Shown piece after piece: positions 34,982-43,990 of a DNA stretch of 64,000 nt. Under the pieces are notes generated by a model. That model saw only the letters and a list, made by a program, of their open reading frames with translations. It was not told the origin of the DNA and ran no database searches. The stretch covers positions 1,984,001-2,048,000 of the forward strand of contig NZ_CP082269.1 of assembly GCF_019880405.1 (NCBI RefSeq), in the 5' to 3' direction. The first letter of the stretch is position 1; each line of letters begins with the position of its first letter. Source of the stretch: Enterobacter sp. C2 (lineage in GTDB: Bacteria; Pseudomonadota; Gammaproteobacteria; Enterobacterales; Enterobacteriaceae). A program made the translations under genes and the position numbers.

Positions 34982-35680
34982 TTGAAAAACATCAAATCTT
35001 TGATTTTTATAGTTTTAGAAAGTGCTTTTAGCTTGCCTGCTATAGCAGAAGTTAACTTCGCTGGCCAATGGCATGGAGAAAACAAAGAACTATCAATGTT
35101 AGATTTATCATTGAGACAGAAAGATAACACATTAACCGGAACCTATTGTTATATTGCCCAGGCCGGTAATCGTATTGATTGTCCGCCAGATGATGAAATA
35201 AACGTTCATGGCATAGTCAGAAATGGCAAGGCAGAAGTCGTGTTTAGTTCGTCATTCGGGGGTAAAAACGGTCATGCAAGGCTTGAACTCAATGGAGAAC
35301 AGATGAAGTGGCAGCTTACAAAAGCGCCGATCAAAGGCGATTACTACGCCCCTCTGAATTACGTTCTCACACGGCAATCTCCTGCTACCGCTTCGGTCAC
35401 ACGAGAATTTTCTACAATAAAATTCACTGTTATGATTACCAGTCACTGCGGTGATTTTAACGCTCCGTGTAATGACGTGTCTTATTTGGGCGTGCGCAAA
35501 AGTGATAACAGCGTAATGGCACTCAAAGGTAAGACGCTGCAAAGCTCAGCAGGTGAGGTGGTAGGTGCAGAGTTTGTTAATAGCAACGTTAGTTACAAAG
35601 TTGACTATAAACCGGTGAAATTAACCGTCAGTGAAGGGGGGAGAGTGCTGGTAAACCAGGCAGGTCAGTGGGTGAACTGA
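34982..35680 (+). CDS. Exported protein sharing a C-terminal domain with the 37245 gene (232 aa)
   Basis: The start is TTG 34982 with AAGGTGGTAG upstream; a signal peptide ends near PAIA/E. The N-terminal domain (GQWHGE..., YCYIAQAGNRIDCP) looks like a lipocalin-like beta-barrel. The C-terminal ~85 residues align with those of the protein at 37245: Cys, CND, SYLGVRK, LKGK, EFVN, and LVNQAGQW. It sits directly behind VgrG, where effectors and immunity proteins usually lie, and a periplasmic immunity or adaptor role is possible. Family not recognised. Confidence 0.7.
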   Translation: MKNIKSLIFIVLESAFSLPAIAEVNFAGQWHGENKELSMLDLSLRQKDNTLTGTYCYIAQAGNRIDCPPDDEINVHGIVRNGKAEVVFSSSFGGKNGHARLELNGEQMKWQLTKAPIKGDYYAPLNYVLTRQSPATASVTREFSTIKFTVMITSHCGDFNAPCNDVSYLGVRKSDNSVMALKGKTLQSSAGEVVGAEFVNSNVSYKVDYKPVKLTVSEGGRVLVNQAGQWVN

Positions 35681-35696
35681 AAGTTGTTATTTTCGT

Positions 35697-36110
35697 ATGA
35701 AATTAAAACTCAACGCTGAGCGTGTGCTATTACGAATATTTAGAGGTTTGATGAACAAAGAAAGTTATACGGCGCTTGATTATATCAACGATGCCATCCA
35801 TGTGGTCAGCCTACGAATTTCAAGTAAGCCAGAGTTTTCATTATACTCGTTAGCCAAAGCGCAGTTAGAGTATATCAAGGGCATTTTGATCGGTACCGAA
35901 AGCGACAAAAGTAAGTTACATACTTTAAACCTCGGTGCACTAGCATCTAAAGAGTTTGATACTACCGATGAAGAGCTTGCCGGGCATCTCTCTAATGCAA
36001 ATTACATAGCTTCACAAATGGCACAGGGCTTAAAGGTTATCCTGCCCCACGAGCAAGATACGGAGTACCTTAAAAGACAAAAGCGATACAAAAAATTCAA
36101 CTCCCAGTAG
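35697..36110 (+). CDS. Tsi6-like immunity protein (up to 137 aa)
   Basis: The part from residue 19 on (MNKESYTALDYINDAIHVV, then AKAQLEYIKGIL, LNLGALASKEFDTTD, QGLKVILP) matches the compact helical immunity protein Tsi6 of Pseudomonas aeruginosa, which binds and blocks the NAD(P)+-hydrolysing effector Tse6. The second ATG (35751), with AGAGG close by, is the better start by that comparison; ATG 35697 has no clear ribosome binding site. No Tse6-like toxin (PAAR plus ART-like domain) lies next to it, so it may be an orphan or protect against neighbours. Confidence 0.72.
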   Translation: MKLKLNAERVLLRIFRGLMNKESYTALDYINDAIHVVSLRISSKPEFSLYSLAKAQLEYIKGILIGTESDKSKLHTLNLGALASKEFDTTDEELAGHLSNANYIASQMAQGLKVILPHEQDTEYLKRQKRYKKFNSQ

Positions 36111-36173
36111 GCTTTCAAAACTTCCTTATTAAAAGGCAGGCGATGTTTACATTAAAACATAAAAACCCGAGGT

Positions 36174-36578
36174 ATGGCAGGATTGCTGTTCTTGCTTTCA
36201 AGCGCTTCGCTTTACGCTGAAACGGTCTACCACTATGAGCCTGAAACAGTTACGATCGTCGGTAAAGTTGTTGAAAAGCAGTTTGCCGGGCCGCCTGGCT
36301 ATGGCGAAAACGCCAGCGATAAAAAGGTGGCGGTTCCGGTTGTCTTCCTGGCAGAACCGGTTAGCGTGTTACCATCTGCAGGTACAGATGATGACGATCC
36401 TGACAACCAACCTGAACAGAAGGTAAAGTCGATGCAGGTGTTTTCATACAAGGGGCCGGTAACGGTTCGCGGATGCGCAAAGCTGGAGGGGAGTCTGATT
36501 CATCAGGTGTCGGCCGATCATTACACCAGGGTTTTACTGATCGTTAAAAAGGCTCAAAAGATAGACAGCTGCTCATAA
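36174..36578 (+). CDS. Exported DUF4431-like protein (134 aa)
   Basis: Hydrophobic N-terminus (AGLLFLLSSASLYAE) as a signal peptide, then VTIVGKVVEKQFAGPPGYGE, VAVPVVFLAEPVSV and CAKLEGSLIHQVSADHYTRVLL, the pattern of DUF4431 domains. These small beta-rich periplasmic proteins turn up near T6SS effectors and are probably immunity or accessory proteins. ATG 36174 is the first start after an in-frame TAA; an ATG at 36143 reads in another frame, so the true N-terminus may have suffered a shift. Confidence 0.6.
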   Translation: MAGLLFLLSSASLYAETVYHYEPETVTIVGKVVEKQFAGPPGYGENASDKKVAVPVVFLAEPVSVLPSAGTDDDDPDNQPEQKVKSMQVFSYKGPVTVRGCAKLEGSLIHQVSADHYTRVLLIVKKAQKIDSCS

Positions 36579-36643
36579 TCATTATTCCGATTGTCTAGAG
36601 TAATGCACGCATGGGGTACGAAAGTTATCGTGGCGGAGGGAGT

Positions 36644-37153
36644 GTGAAAATTATGATTGCTATCAAAACAGGTTTAGCAATTGCCATGCTGCTCTGTACA
36701 GGAATAGCGGAGGGAAGCTTACTGCCGCAAAATATTTGGCAGTTTATTCCAGCGGCGAGCTCAGCTATCAAAAACCTATCCATTAATGATGTAGATAACG
36801 CATTATTGACGTTCAGATTATCTAGTGAAAACGAGTATATACATTTTTATACGGCTGAGCCTGTCAAACTTGCGGATGGCCTGCTAATTTCTTCCATTGA
36901 ATTACGCTTAAGTAAAAATCGACAAGGCATGAGTCCTCTGCTCATTTTCTCGCCGTCGAATCAATGTATTACACTTACAAGCGTTAAAGAGCATTATCAT
37001 GATTTAAGCATGACAGACTATCCTCGTGGTCACTCGGAAAATGAGGTTACCAGCTTTAGTACGCCTGCGGATATCAATAGGCAAAAAATCAGTTTCAGCT
37101 TTACGGTAAAAGATCCTGATTGCCTGGCCAGGGTGGTGATTGCAGGTGATTAA
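36644..37153 (+). CDS. Exported hypothetical protein (169 aa)
   Basis: GTG 36644 lies just after GGAGG; ATG 36653 is a close alternative. A signal peptide (AIKTGLAIAMLLCTGIAEG) precedes a beta-rich mature part with two Cys (NQCITL and DPDCLARV) that could form a disulfide in the periplasm. No family recognised. It belongs to the run of exported proteins between vgrG and the Rhs gene, consistent with a periplasmic immunity role. Confidence 0.6.
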   Translation: MKIMIAIKTGLAIAMLLCTGIAEGSLLPQNIWQFIPAASSAIKNLSINDVDNALLTFRLSSENEYIHFYTAEPVKLADGLLISSIELRLSKNRQGMSPLLIFSPSNQCITLTSVKEHYHDLSMTDYPRGHSENEVTSFSTPADINRQKISFSFTVKDPDCLARVVIAGD

Positions 37154-37244
37154 AAGCAGTAATGCGTTGCAATTAAAAGTGGGTAGAAATGCAACCCCGG
37201 ACTGATAGAATAAATCAGTTCAAAAGCGCATGGAAGGTGTAGTT

Positions 37245-38015
37245 ATGTTTAAGAAGTATGCTCTGCTCCCGCTCTTCTCAACTTTACTGTTTATGCCGCT
37301 GGCGGCATTAAGCTCAATCGATCTCACAAAATATAGTCAGCTTCAGCAGGTATCAGCTTCCTTGAGTGATAAAGAGATCCAGTCTCAAATCCAGGACACG
37401 CTAGGTGAGGACTATAACGCCTTTATCGAAAATTTTGACGTTTTTGGCGAGCCTCATCAGACGCCGGACGGTGGGCTTTTTGTCGAGGGTTGGCTGAACG
37501 ATCTCTATCTTGAAAATGCCTCCGCTTTCGTTATTTACCCGAATGGTAAAGTCTATGCTGGGTGGGTCACGCCAGATGCACAACTCATTCATTACAAAAC
37601 GAATGATGATGAGCTTCATAATGTTCATCCTGCTATCAATGAGTGGGCTACACGCTTCAAAGGTATGAGCTTCACTTTGGCAGAGGAAAAACGCGGAAAA
37701 GGATCTGAAGTGGACTATTTTACTTCAGACAAGTTTGTCATCAAAATTACCACACAGTGTCAACCCGATGGTCAATGTAACGATGCGACCTATTATGGCA
37801 AACGTAAAAAAGATGGTGCAGAGTTAACTCTTACTGGCAAGGCATCAAGGGCGAGGTGCGATTCCGCTTCATGCCCAATTATCATCTATGAGTTCAAGAA
37901 CGGGCAGGTGGCCTATATGCTGAGTAAAGTTGATGATAGCCTGACTATTATCAGCAATAATAAGATCATTCTCAACGAGAAGGGTATCTGGTCAAAAGAA
38001 AATAAGATGAATTAA
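37245..38015 (+). CDS. Exported protein sharing a C-terminal domain with the 34982 gene (256 aa)
   Basis: ATG 37245 has GGAAGG eight bases upstream. The signal peptide ends near LAALSS. The middle contains FIENFDVFGEP and GGLFVEGWLND. The last ~90 residues repeat the domain of the 34982 product: ITTQCQ, QCNDATYYGKRKKDG, LTGKA, YEFKNGQVAY, ILNEKGIW. Paired Cys in each copy suggest an oxidised, periplasmic fold. Family not recognised. Confidence 0.7.
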   Translation: MFKKYALLPLFSTLLFMPLAALSSIDLTKYSQLQQVSASLSDKEIQSQIQDTLGEDYNAFIENFDVFGEPHQTPDGGLFVEGWLNDLYLENASAFVIYPNGKVYAGWVTPDAQLIHYKTNDDELHNVHPAINEWATRFKGMSFTLAEEKRGKGSEVDYFTSDKFVIKITTQCQPDGQCNDATYYGKRKKDGAELTLTGKASRARCDSASCPIIIYEFKNGQVAYMLSKVDDSLTIISNNKIILNEKGIWSKENKMN

Positions 38016-38305
38016 CGCAGTACGCAGGCTACCAGCGCTCACTAATAACTGCATTTATTTTATCGCCCCTTGTAATCGCCTGTCATATTCAGGGGGTGTA
38101 TAATTGTTGGCGACGCAATAGCATTTTAAGTTAAAACGCAGAGAAACTCAGCGGGTAAGGTACAGGTGCATTTTTTATCATTTGAAGCGTTTATTGAAAC
38201 GCTAATCGTTTGTTATTAACTGTTGCAGTAATAAGCGTCTCGCTCTGACATGCCCGGCATTAAATAAGACGGATTTTATTATTAGCGCAGGAGCAAAACT
38301 AAATT

Positions 38306-38752
38306 ATGAAATACACCTTTCAGGAAGGGACGTTTTCCCTTTTTCCTGCCGCATGGCGGGACACCAGCATAAATGTTCTGCGCGATGACGAAAGCGGTTT
38401 ATCCGTGGTGGTCAGCCGGGGCACTATTCCTGAAGGCAGCGATGCCGAAAAAGAATTTCAGCGCCAGCGGGACGTGCTACGTACGCAAATGAAAGAGATT
38501 ACCCAGAGTGACTTTCAGCGTGTAACCGCAGGGGCGGATAGCAATATCCCTGCGACAGAAGTCGAAACCGAATATGAGCGCAGCGGGCAGCGCCTGTGGC
38601 AGCGGCAGCTCGCCGTTCAGATACCGGATAAACCCGTCCTGATGATTTTTACCCTCTCTGCGCTGCGTCCGTTCACTGACGAAGATGGCGAGCGCTGGGA
38701 CGCACTGAAACAGACTCTGAGGCTGAATAGCACCCGGACGTCTGAATCATGA
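38306..38752 (+). CDS. eagR: Eag-type DUF1795 chaperone for Rhs (148 aa)
   Basis: DUF1795/DcrB-like protein beginning MKYTFQEGTFSLFPAAWRDTS with the SIPxxxW-like edge and FTLSALRPFTDEDGERWD. Eag chaperones hold the N-terminal hydrophobic helices of PAAR-Rhs effectors and help load them on VgrG. Its stop overlaps the rhs start (ATGA at 38749-38752), which couples the two, and rhs indeed encodes N-terminal hydrophobic helices. Confidence 0.88.
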   Translation: MKYTFQEGTFSLFPAAWRDTSINVLRDDESGLSVVVSRGTIPEGSDAEKEFQRQRDVLRTQMKEITQSDFQRVTAGADSNIPATEVETEYERSGQRLWQRQLAVQIPDKPVLMIFTLSALRPFTDEDGERWDALKQTLRLNSTRTSES

Positions 38753-41700
38753 GCGACAATCACGCGGCCCGTCAGGGCGATGAGATTATTCACTCATCCG
38801 TCTTCGCCGATATCACCGGCATTATGGCTGAGGGCGTGGCATATGCCGTCGCCGGCTCGGCCGTCGCAGCCGCAGCCACCGTGGCCGCCCCGCTGCTGGG
38901 TACCGGCGCGGCGGCCGCAGGGGTGGCTGCCATCGGCTCCGGCTGCGTGTTAAGCGGCATCATCGGCGGCGTCCTGGCGAACCTGGCGGGCATCACGGAC
39001 GACATCACCCGGGCGGCGGCGGGGCTGGGGGACAGGCTCTTTCCGCCTTCGCCGGCGGGTAACATCGTCACCGGCTCACCGGATGTGATTATCAACGGCC
39101 TGCCCGCGGCCCGGGCAGCGGGCAGGCTCACCCCGGCGGATATGCCGGACCCGGAGCCACAGTCCCCGGACAGCTTTGCCGATTACGGCGGGATCCTGCT
39201 CGCTGCCGCCGGGCAGATGGGCAGTGAGATGTGGCAGCCCACCGTGGCCTCCGCCGACCCGGGCACCACGCCGCGGGAAGAGGACCGGGTGCTGTGTGAC
39301 AGACATTCAGGCCCTCAGTATCTGGCGGAGGGGTCTGACAGCGTGTTTATCAACGGCCAGCCCGCGGTGCGCACCGGGGACCGCACCACCTGCGGCGGCA
39401 CCGTGTCGGGTGCGGTGTCGCCGAACGTGATTATCGGCGGCGGGACCCTGCGGGTGCGGGATATTAAAAGCGGTAAGGTGCCGGGGCTGACCCTGGCGAT
39501 GGTGGCCCTGTCGCTCATCCGCGGCCGCCCCGGCACCATTCTGAAAAACATGCCCTGTGCGCTGGCGGCCGCCGGGGGCGGCATGCTGGCGGATATGGCC
39601 GTTAACGCGCTCTTTGCCTCCCCGCACCCGGTGCACGCTGCCACCGGGGTGAAGGTGTTGAATGACGAGCATGAGCTTGATTTCTCCCTGCCGGGGTGTT
39701 TCCCCCTGCGCTGGCAGCGCAGCTACAACAGCCTGAACACCCGCGAAGGGCTCTTCGGCCAGGGCTGGGCCACCGCGTATGACAGCTGTCTCATGCTGCA
39801 TGAAAACGAGGTGACCTGGTGGGATGAGACCGGGCGTGAGCTGCGCTTTACGCTTCCTGCGGTCGACCAGGCACTGTACAGCATCAGCGAGGGGGTGATG
39901 GTCCGCCGCAATGCGCACGGCGACGTGGCGATTGCGGATGAGGACGGGGCCGTCTGGCGGCTGTTTAAGCCTGTGCGTACTGACCCCGGCCTGCTCCGGC
40001 TGGCCTCGCTCAGCGATGAATATGGCAACGCCCTGGAAACGGAGTGGGATGCGCAGGGCCGCCTGGTCAGTATCCATGACGAACCCCGCGCCATCGACGT
40101 CACGCTGCACTATGAGGATGAGCGCTTCCCGCAGCGGGTCACCGCCGCCACGCACTCCGGCGGGGATAAAACGTGGCCGCTGATGCGCTGGCGCTACGAC
40201 GCGCGCGGACAGCTGGCTGCCGCCACCGACCCCGCGGGCGTGACCACGCGGGAGTACCGCTACAACGACCACGGCCTGATGGTCTGGCACCGCCTGGCGG
40301 GCGGGCCGGAGAGTGAGTACCGCTGGCAGCACGCCGACCACTGGCGGGTGGTGGAGACCCGGACCAGCACCGGCGACGGCTGCCGCATCGCCTATGACCT
40401 GGAGGCCGGGCTGACCACCGTGAGCCGGTATGACGGACACACATGCCGTCACTACTGGAACGACCAGCAGCTCATCACCCGCTTTGTGGATGAGCGGGGT
40501 GAAAGCTGGCGTTACGACTGGAACGAACATGAGCAGCTGGTGCGCCGCACCGACCCCGCCGGGCATGCCGTCACGTTCGTGTATGACGACAGCGGCAACC
40601 GGGTGCAGGAGACCGACGCGGACGGCAACGTCCGCGCAACGCAGTGGCTGGTGCACCGCGCCCTGCCGGTGGCGGTCACGGAGCCGGACGGGACAACCAC
40701 GCGCTTTTACTACGATGCGCACCACGGCCTGGCGCGTATCGTCGACGCCCTGGGGCAGAGCACGCTGCTTCATCGCGATGAATATGGCCGGGTGGTGGAG
40801 GAGGTGGATGCCGCCGGGAACAGCCGCCGCATGGAGTATAACGACGCCGGGCAGCTCATCCGCGCCACGGACTGTTCCGGGCGGGTGACCCGCTACCGCT
40901 GGCATCCCCGGGGCTGGCTCAGCGCAGAAATCACGGCGGACGGAGAGGAGACCCGCCGGGGTTATGACCCGGCAGGCCGCCCGGTGCTGCTGGCGCGGGC
41001 GGAGGGCTGGCAGGAGCGCCTCATCTGGAGTAAACAGGGCCTGCCGCTGGCGCACGAGGGGGCGGACGGTAAACGCCGCACCTTTGCTTACGATGAGGCC
41101 GGGCGGCTGGTCGTCACCACGGACCCGCGGGGCGGGACAGTACGCCGCACCTGGGACAGCCGGGGACGCCTTACCGCGCTGGAGAATGAGAACGGGGAGA
41201 CGTACCGGTTCCGCCCGGGGGCAGACTCCCTGCTGCTGGAGGAAGCCGGGCCGGACGGGGTTGTCACCCGCTACGGCTATGATGCCTGCGGGCGCACCGT
41301 GTCGCGCACCTTCGCCGCCGGGCATCCGGACGCCATCACCCACACCTTCGCCTGGAGCCCGGCCGGACAGCTGTTAACGCACACCACGCCCGAAGGCCAG
41401 ACCCGCCGGCACTACACCAGGGGCGGACTGCTGAGCCGCATCGCCCTGCACCCTGCGCTTTCAGCCGGTGCGTGGAGCCGCGAGGCGGAGCAGGAACTCT
41501 CCTTTGAATATGACGCCCTCGGTCGTGTGACGCGCGAGCAGGGCGAGCACGGCGAACTGACCTGGGAGTATGACGCAACCGGGAACCGCACGGCGGTCCG
41601 GCTGCCGGACGGGCGCACGCTGAAACAGCATTACTACGGCAGCGGTCACCTGCTGGGCATCGCCCTTGACGGCCTGCCGGTGACGGACTTCACCCGCGAC

Positions 41701-42915
41701 GAACTGCACCGGGAGGTCAGCCGCACCCAGGGCCCGCTCACCACCCGCAGCGACTATGACCGCCCGGGCCGCCTGCACCGCCGGGACGTCTTCACCGGCA
41801 GCGCGCAGCGCCCGGCCCCGCGCCGCTGGTCCCGCCGGTGGGATTACGACTACCGCAACAACCCCGTGCGCGAGGAGCGCGACGACGATCCGTTCAGCTG
41901 GTATCACTGGCAGTACGACAGCGCCGGGCGGCTGCTGTCACAGGATGGCACGCTGCCGGGCCGGGAGCAGTGGCGGTGGGATGCGGCAGGCAACCCGCTG
42001 GACGGAAAAGCGACAGAAGCAGTGCACGCTAACCGTGTGACGCAGCTTAACGGTATTCACTGGCGCCACGACATCCACGGCCGCACCGTGGAGAAGGACG
42101 ACGGTCAGACCTGCTGGCACTACCGCTACGACGGGGAGCACCGCCTGGCGGAGGTCACCAGCCGGCCGCGCGACCGCACCCGGCCGCAGGTGGCGGTCAG
42201 CTTCCGCTACGATCCGCTGGGCAGGCGCATCAGTAAGACCTGCCGCCGGACGCTGGCAGGGCAGCCGCACGGCAGGGAGGTCACCACCCGGTTTATCTGG
42301 GAAGGGTTCCGGCTGCTGCAGGAGATCCGGAATGAGGTGCCGCTGACCTACGTCTACAGCGATCAGCACAGCCACGAGCCGCTGGCCCGTATTGACGGCG
42401 TGAATACCCCGGACATCTACTGGTTCCATAACCAGCCCAACGGCACGCCGGAGCGCCTGACGGATGCAGAGGGGCAGGTGTGCCAGGAAGCACAGAACAG
42501 CGCGTGGGGAAAACTGCTGCATGAGCGGGACGTACAGCTGCCGTATGCCCAGAACCTGCGGATGCAGGGTCAGTATCTGGATCGGGAGACGGGTCTTCAC
42601 TATAATCTGTTCCGGTACTACGACCCGGACTGCGGACGGTTCGCCCAGCAGGATCCGATAGGGCTGGCGGGGGGACTGAACCTCTACCAGTATGCACCAA
42701 ATCCGCTGGGGTGGGTGGATCCGCTTGGATTATGCAAAGGAAAAATCTCCGGGGAATATTCAGCAATAAATCCCGGACCGTTGAGTGATGATCTTGCAGG
42801 TACTTTTGCCGGTGGGAAATATAGGAGGATTATCTTGTCTCAAGATACTGAATTATATCGTGCCGGTGTTGAAGGGCATCCATTTGGGCGATTTTTTAGT
42901 TTTGATAAGCCCTAA
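38749..42915 (+). CDS. rhs: PAAR-Rhs type VI effector, toxin tip truncated by in-frame stop (1388 aa)
   Basis: Order: Ala/Gly-rich hydrophobic helices (about 20-75, Eag client region), PAAR domains (about 100-235), DUF6531 (FPLRWQRSYNSL), many YD repeats (about 400-1270) that build the toxin-enclosing shell, and the core end DPIGLAGGLNLYQYAPNPLG...WVDPLGL (to about 1328), where self-cleavage by the Asp motifs occurs. The variable toxin follows, from CKGKISGEY. It stops at TAA 42913, but the same frame continues as coding sequence to 43146 (next entry), so the toxin is cut after 60 residues. The core is GC-rich, the tip AT-rich, the usual mosaic. Confidence 0.93.
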   Translation: MSDNHAARQGDEIIHSSVFADITGIMAEGVAYAVAGSAVAAAATVAAPLLGTGAAAAGVAAIGSGCVLSGIIGGVLANLAGITDDITRAAAGLGDRLFPPSPAGNIVTGSPDVIINGLPAARAAGRLTPADMPDPEPQSPDSFADYGGILLAAAGQMGSEMWQPTVASADPGTTPREEDRVLCDRHSGPQYLAEGSDSVFINGQPAVRTGDRTTCGGTVSGAVSPNVIIGGGTLRVRDIKSGKVPGLTLAMVALSLIRGRPGTILKNMPCALAAAGGGMLADMAVNALFASPHPVHAATGVKVLNDEHELDFSLPGCFPLRWQRSYNSLNTREGLFGQGWATAYDSCLMLHENEVTWWDETGRELRFTLPAVDQALYSISEGVMVRRNAHGDVAIADEDGAVWRLFKPVRTDPGLLRLASLSDEYGNALETEWDAQGRLVSIHDEPRAIDVTLHYEDERFPQRVTAATHSGGDKTWPLMRWRYDARGQLAAATDPAGVTTREYRYNDHGLMVWHRLAGGPESEYRWQHADHWRVVETRTSTGDGCRIAYDLEAGLTTVSRYDGHTCRHYWNDQQLITRFVDERGESWRYDWNEHEQLVRRTDPAGHAVTFVYDDSGNRVQETDADGNVRATQWLVHRALPVAVTEPDGTTTRFYYDAHHGLARIVDALGQSTLLHRDEYGRVVEEVDAAGNSRRMEYNDAGQLIRATDCSGRVTRYRWHPRGWLSAEITADGEETRRGYDPAGRPVLLARAEGWQERLIWSKQGLPLAHEGADGKRRTFAYDEAGRLVVTTDPRGGTVRRTWDSRGRLTALENENGETYRFRPGADSLLLEEAGPDGVVTRYGYDACGRTVSRTFAAGHPDAITHTFAWSPAGQLLTHTTPEGQTRRHYTRGGLLSRIALHPALSAGAWSREAEQELSFEYDALGRVTREQGEHGELTWEYDATGNRTAVRLPDGRTLKQHYYGSGHLLGIALDGLPVTDFTRDELHREVSRTQGPLTTRSDYDRPGRLHRRDVFTGSAQRPAPRRWSRRWDYDYRNNPVREERDDDPFSWYHWQYDSAGRLLSQDGTLPGREQWRWDAAGNPLDGKATEAVHANRVTQLNGIHWRHDIHGRTVEKDDGQTCWHYRYDGEHRLAEVTSRPRDRTRPQVAVSFRYDPLGRRISKTCRRTLAGQPHGREVTTRFIWEGFRLLQEIRNEVPLTYVYSDQHSHEPLARIDGVNTPDIYWFHNQPNGTPERLTDAEGQVCQEAQNSAWGKLLHERDVQLPYAQNLRMQGQYLDRETGLHYNLFRYYDPDCGRFAQQDPIGLAGGLNLYQYAPNPLGWVDPLGLCKGKISGEYSAINPGPLSDDLAGTFAGGKYRRIILSQDTELYRAGVEGHPFGRFFSFDKP

Positions 42916-43146
42916 AGTGTGCTTCAAACGCGAATTGATAAGGCAGTGCTACCAAATTGGCCGGGTGGAGGAAGTTCACCTTTAGACACTGTTTTTAAAT
43001 TTAAAGTACCTGCTGGAACAAAACTTTATGTCGGTGAGGTTGGATACCAAAATGGTATTTATCTTGGTGGTACACAGCAAATTGTAATACCAGAGCCTTG
43101 GGATATCCCCGGTGTGCAAGTTTTAGGACAAGAGCCGTTACTATGA
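42916..43146 (+). pseudogene. Second half of the Rhs toxin, separated by a nonsense codon
   Basis: In frame with rhs directly after its TAA, this stretch encodes SVLQTRIDKAVLPNWPGG, FKVPAGTKLYVGEVG and YLGGTQQIVIPEPW, then stops at TGA 43144-43146. Joined to the preceding YRAGVEGHPFGRFFSFDKP it would form one ~138-residue toxin of a family I recall at Rhs and CdiA tips. The YRAG Arg and GGTQQ region are reminiscent of ADP-ribosyltransferase/TNT-like folds, which is a guess. Reading TAA as a former CAA (Gln) is the simplest explanation. Confidence 0.75.
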
Positions 43147-43406
43147 AAAATGATGTTCGTAAGTTAATTGCTGATATTGTAAAAATTCTTCGTGAAAATG
43201 ACGAGGAATATTGGGCTGATATATTTGAAAAGCATTCTGTGGAGTTGAACTATAACTATGATGAGTGCTTGTATAAATTAAGAGGGTTATATGGCGGGAT
43301 GGGATCGTTTAATGATCTCGTTCTGCATCAATCAGGCATGCCTCTTAAAGATGAGAATAATGAACTTGATTTGTTAAGAAAAGAATTATATAGATTGATA
43401 AAATAA
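43143..43406 (+). CDS. Immunity protein for the Rhs toxin, DUF6966-like (87 aa)
   Basis: ATG 43143 overlaps the stop of the toxin frame (ATGA), the tight coupling usual for toxin-immunity pairs. It is a small acidic helical protein with ENDEEYWADIFEKHSVEL and LYGGMGSFNDLVLHQSG; the GGMGSFNDLVL signature is one I associate with DUF6966 proteins beside Rhs toxins. It remains intact although the toxin is broken. Confidence 0.75.
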   Translation: MKNDVRKLIADIVKILRENDEEYWADIFEKHSVELNYNYDECLYKLRGLYGGMGSFNDLVLHQSGMPLKDENNELDLLRKELYRLIK

Positions 43407-43489
43407 ATTAAAAAGCCGGGCAAGAAATTAACTTTTCCGGCTTATTTTTATTTAGTCGCTTTCATTCAGTACGCCTACTATTTACTGAA

Positions 43490-43506
43490 CGCTGGGGTGG
43501 GTGGAT
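43490..43506 (+). repeat. Remnant of the Rhs core end (17-bp identity)
   Basis: CGCTGGGGTGGGTGGAT here is identical to 42704-42720 inside the conserved rhs core end (the PLGWVD codons). It precedes the orphan TNT toxin and marks it as a displaced Rhs C-terminal tip left by earlier recombination. Confidence 0.65.
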
Positions 43507-43540
43507 TCGTGGGGGTTGAGTAGATGCCAAAAGGAATGGA

Positions 43541-43990
43541 ATGGTTTCCACTCCAAATCTTAAGGTGTTTTCCAAACACGGACAGATGCTTCAAAAGCTT
43601 ATAAATTATGAAAAAAAAGACTGGCAAAGCCTGGAATTTTTTATGGGTCCTGGGGCATGGCCTCCAAACCCGGGATTTATTACTGTAACAAAAACGACTA
43701 TCAAACTTGAAACTAAGGTTGACCGTTATGGTGGTTGGAAAGACATTGATGGTTTCCACAATATTGGTACTTTTATATCTGCGGCTGTATCATCATTCGA
43801 GGGTAGAGCTCTTCAGCAATCTACTTTAAACAAACCATATTCAACTTATGAAGTTTTAAAACCGTTGCCAGTAGATAATGGTCCTGCTATACCATGGTTT
43901 GGACAACCGGGTTACGGAACACATTATGAAACACCCGAAGCAATTGAAAAACTTGTTGAGAACGGATTTTTGAGGAAAACATGGCTTTAA
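43541..43990 (+). CDS. Orphan TNT-domain toxin, displaced Rhs tip (149 aa)
   Basis: Contains AWPPNPGF, VDRYGGWKDIDGFHNIGTF, ALQQSTLNKPYSTYEVLKPL and AIPWFGQPGYGTHYE, the pattern of the tuberculosis-necrotizing-toxin (TNT) fold, an NAD(P)+ glycohydrolase. The position that is usually Gln in GGGTQY-type endings is His here (GYGTHYE), so activity may be changed or lost. It lacks a secretion domain; only a scrap of Rhs core lies upstream, so it is probably a reservoir tip that could recombine onto rhs. It overlaps the next gene by 10 bp. Confidence 0.75.
   Translation: MVSTPNLKVFSKHGQMLQKLINYEKKDWQSLEFFMGPGAWPPNPGFITVTKTTIKLETKVDRYGGWKDIDGFHNIGTFISAAVSSFEGRALQQSTLNKPYSTYEVLKPLPVDNGPAIPWFGQPGYGTHYETPEAIEKLVENGFLRKTWL

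Noticed and set aside
39307-41343. 678-codon frame on the minus strand inside rhs
   Set aside because: It is antisense to the well-defined Rhs core. GC-rich YD-repeat DNA leaves long open frames on the opposite strand; there is no ribosome binding site or recognisable domain.
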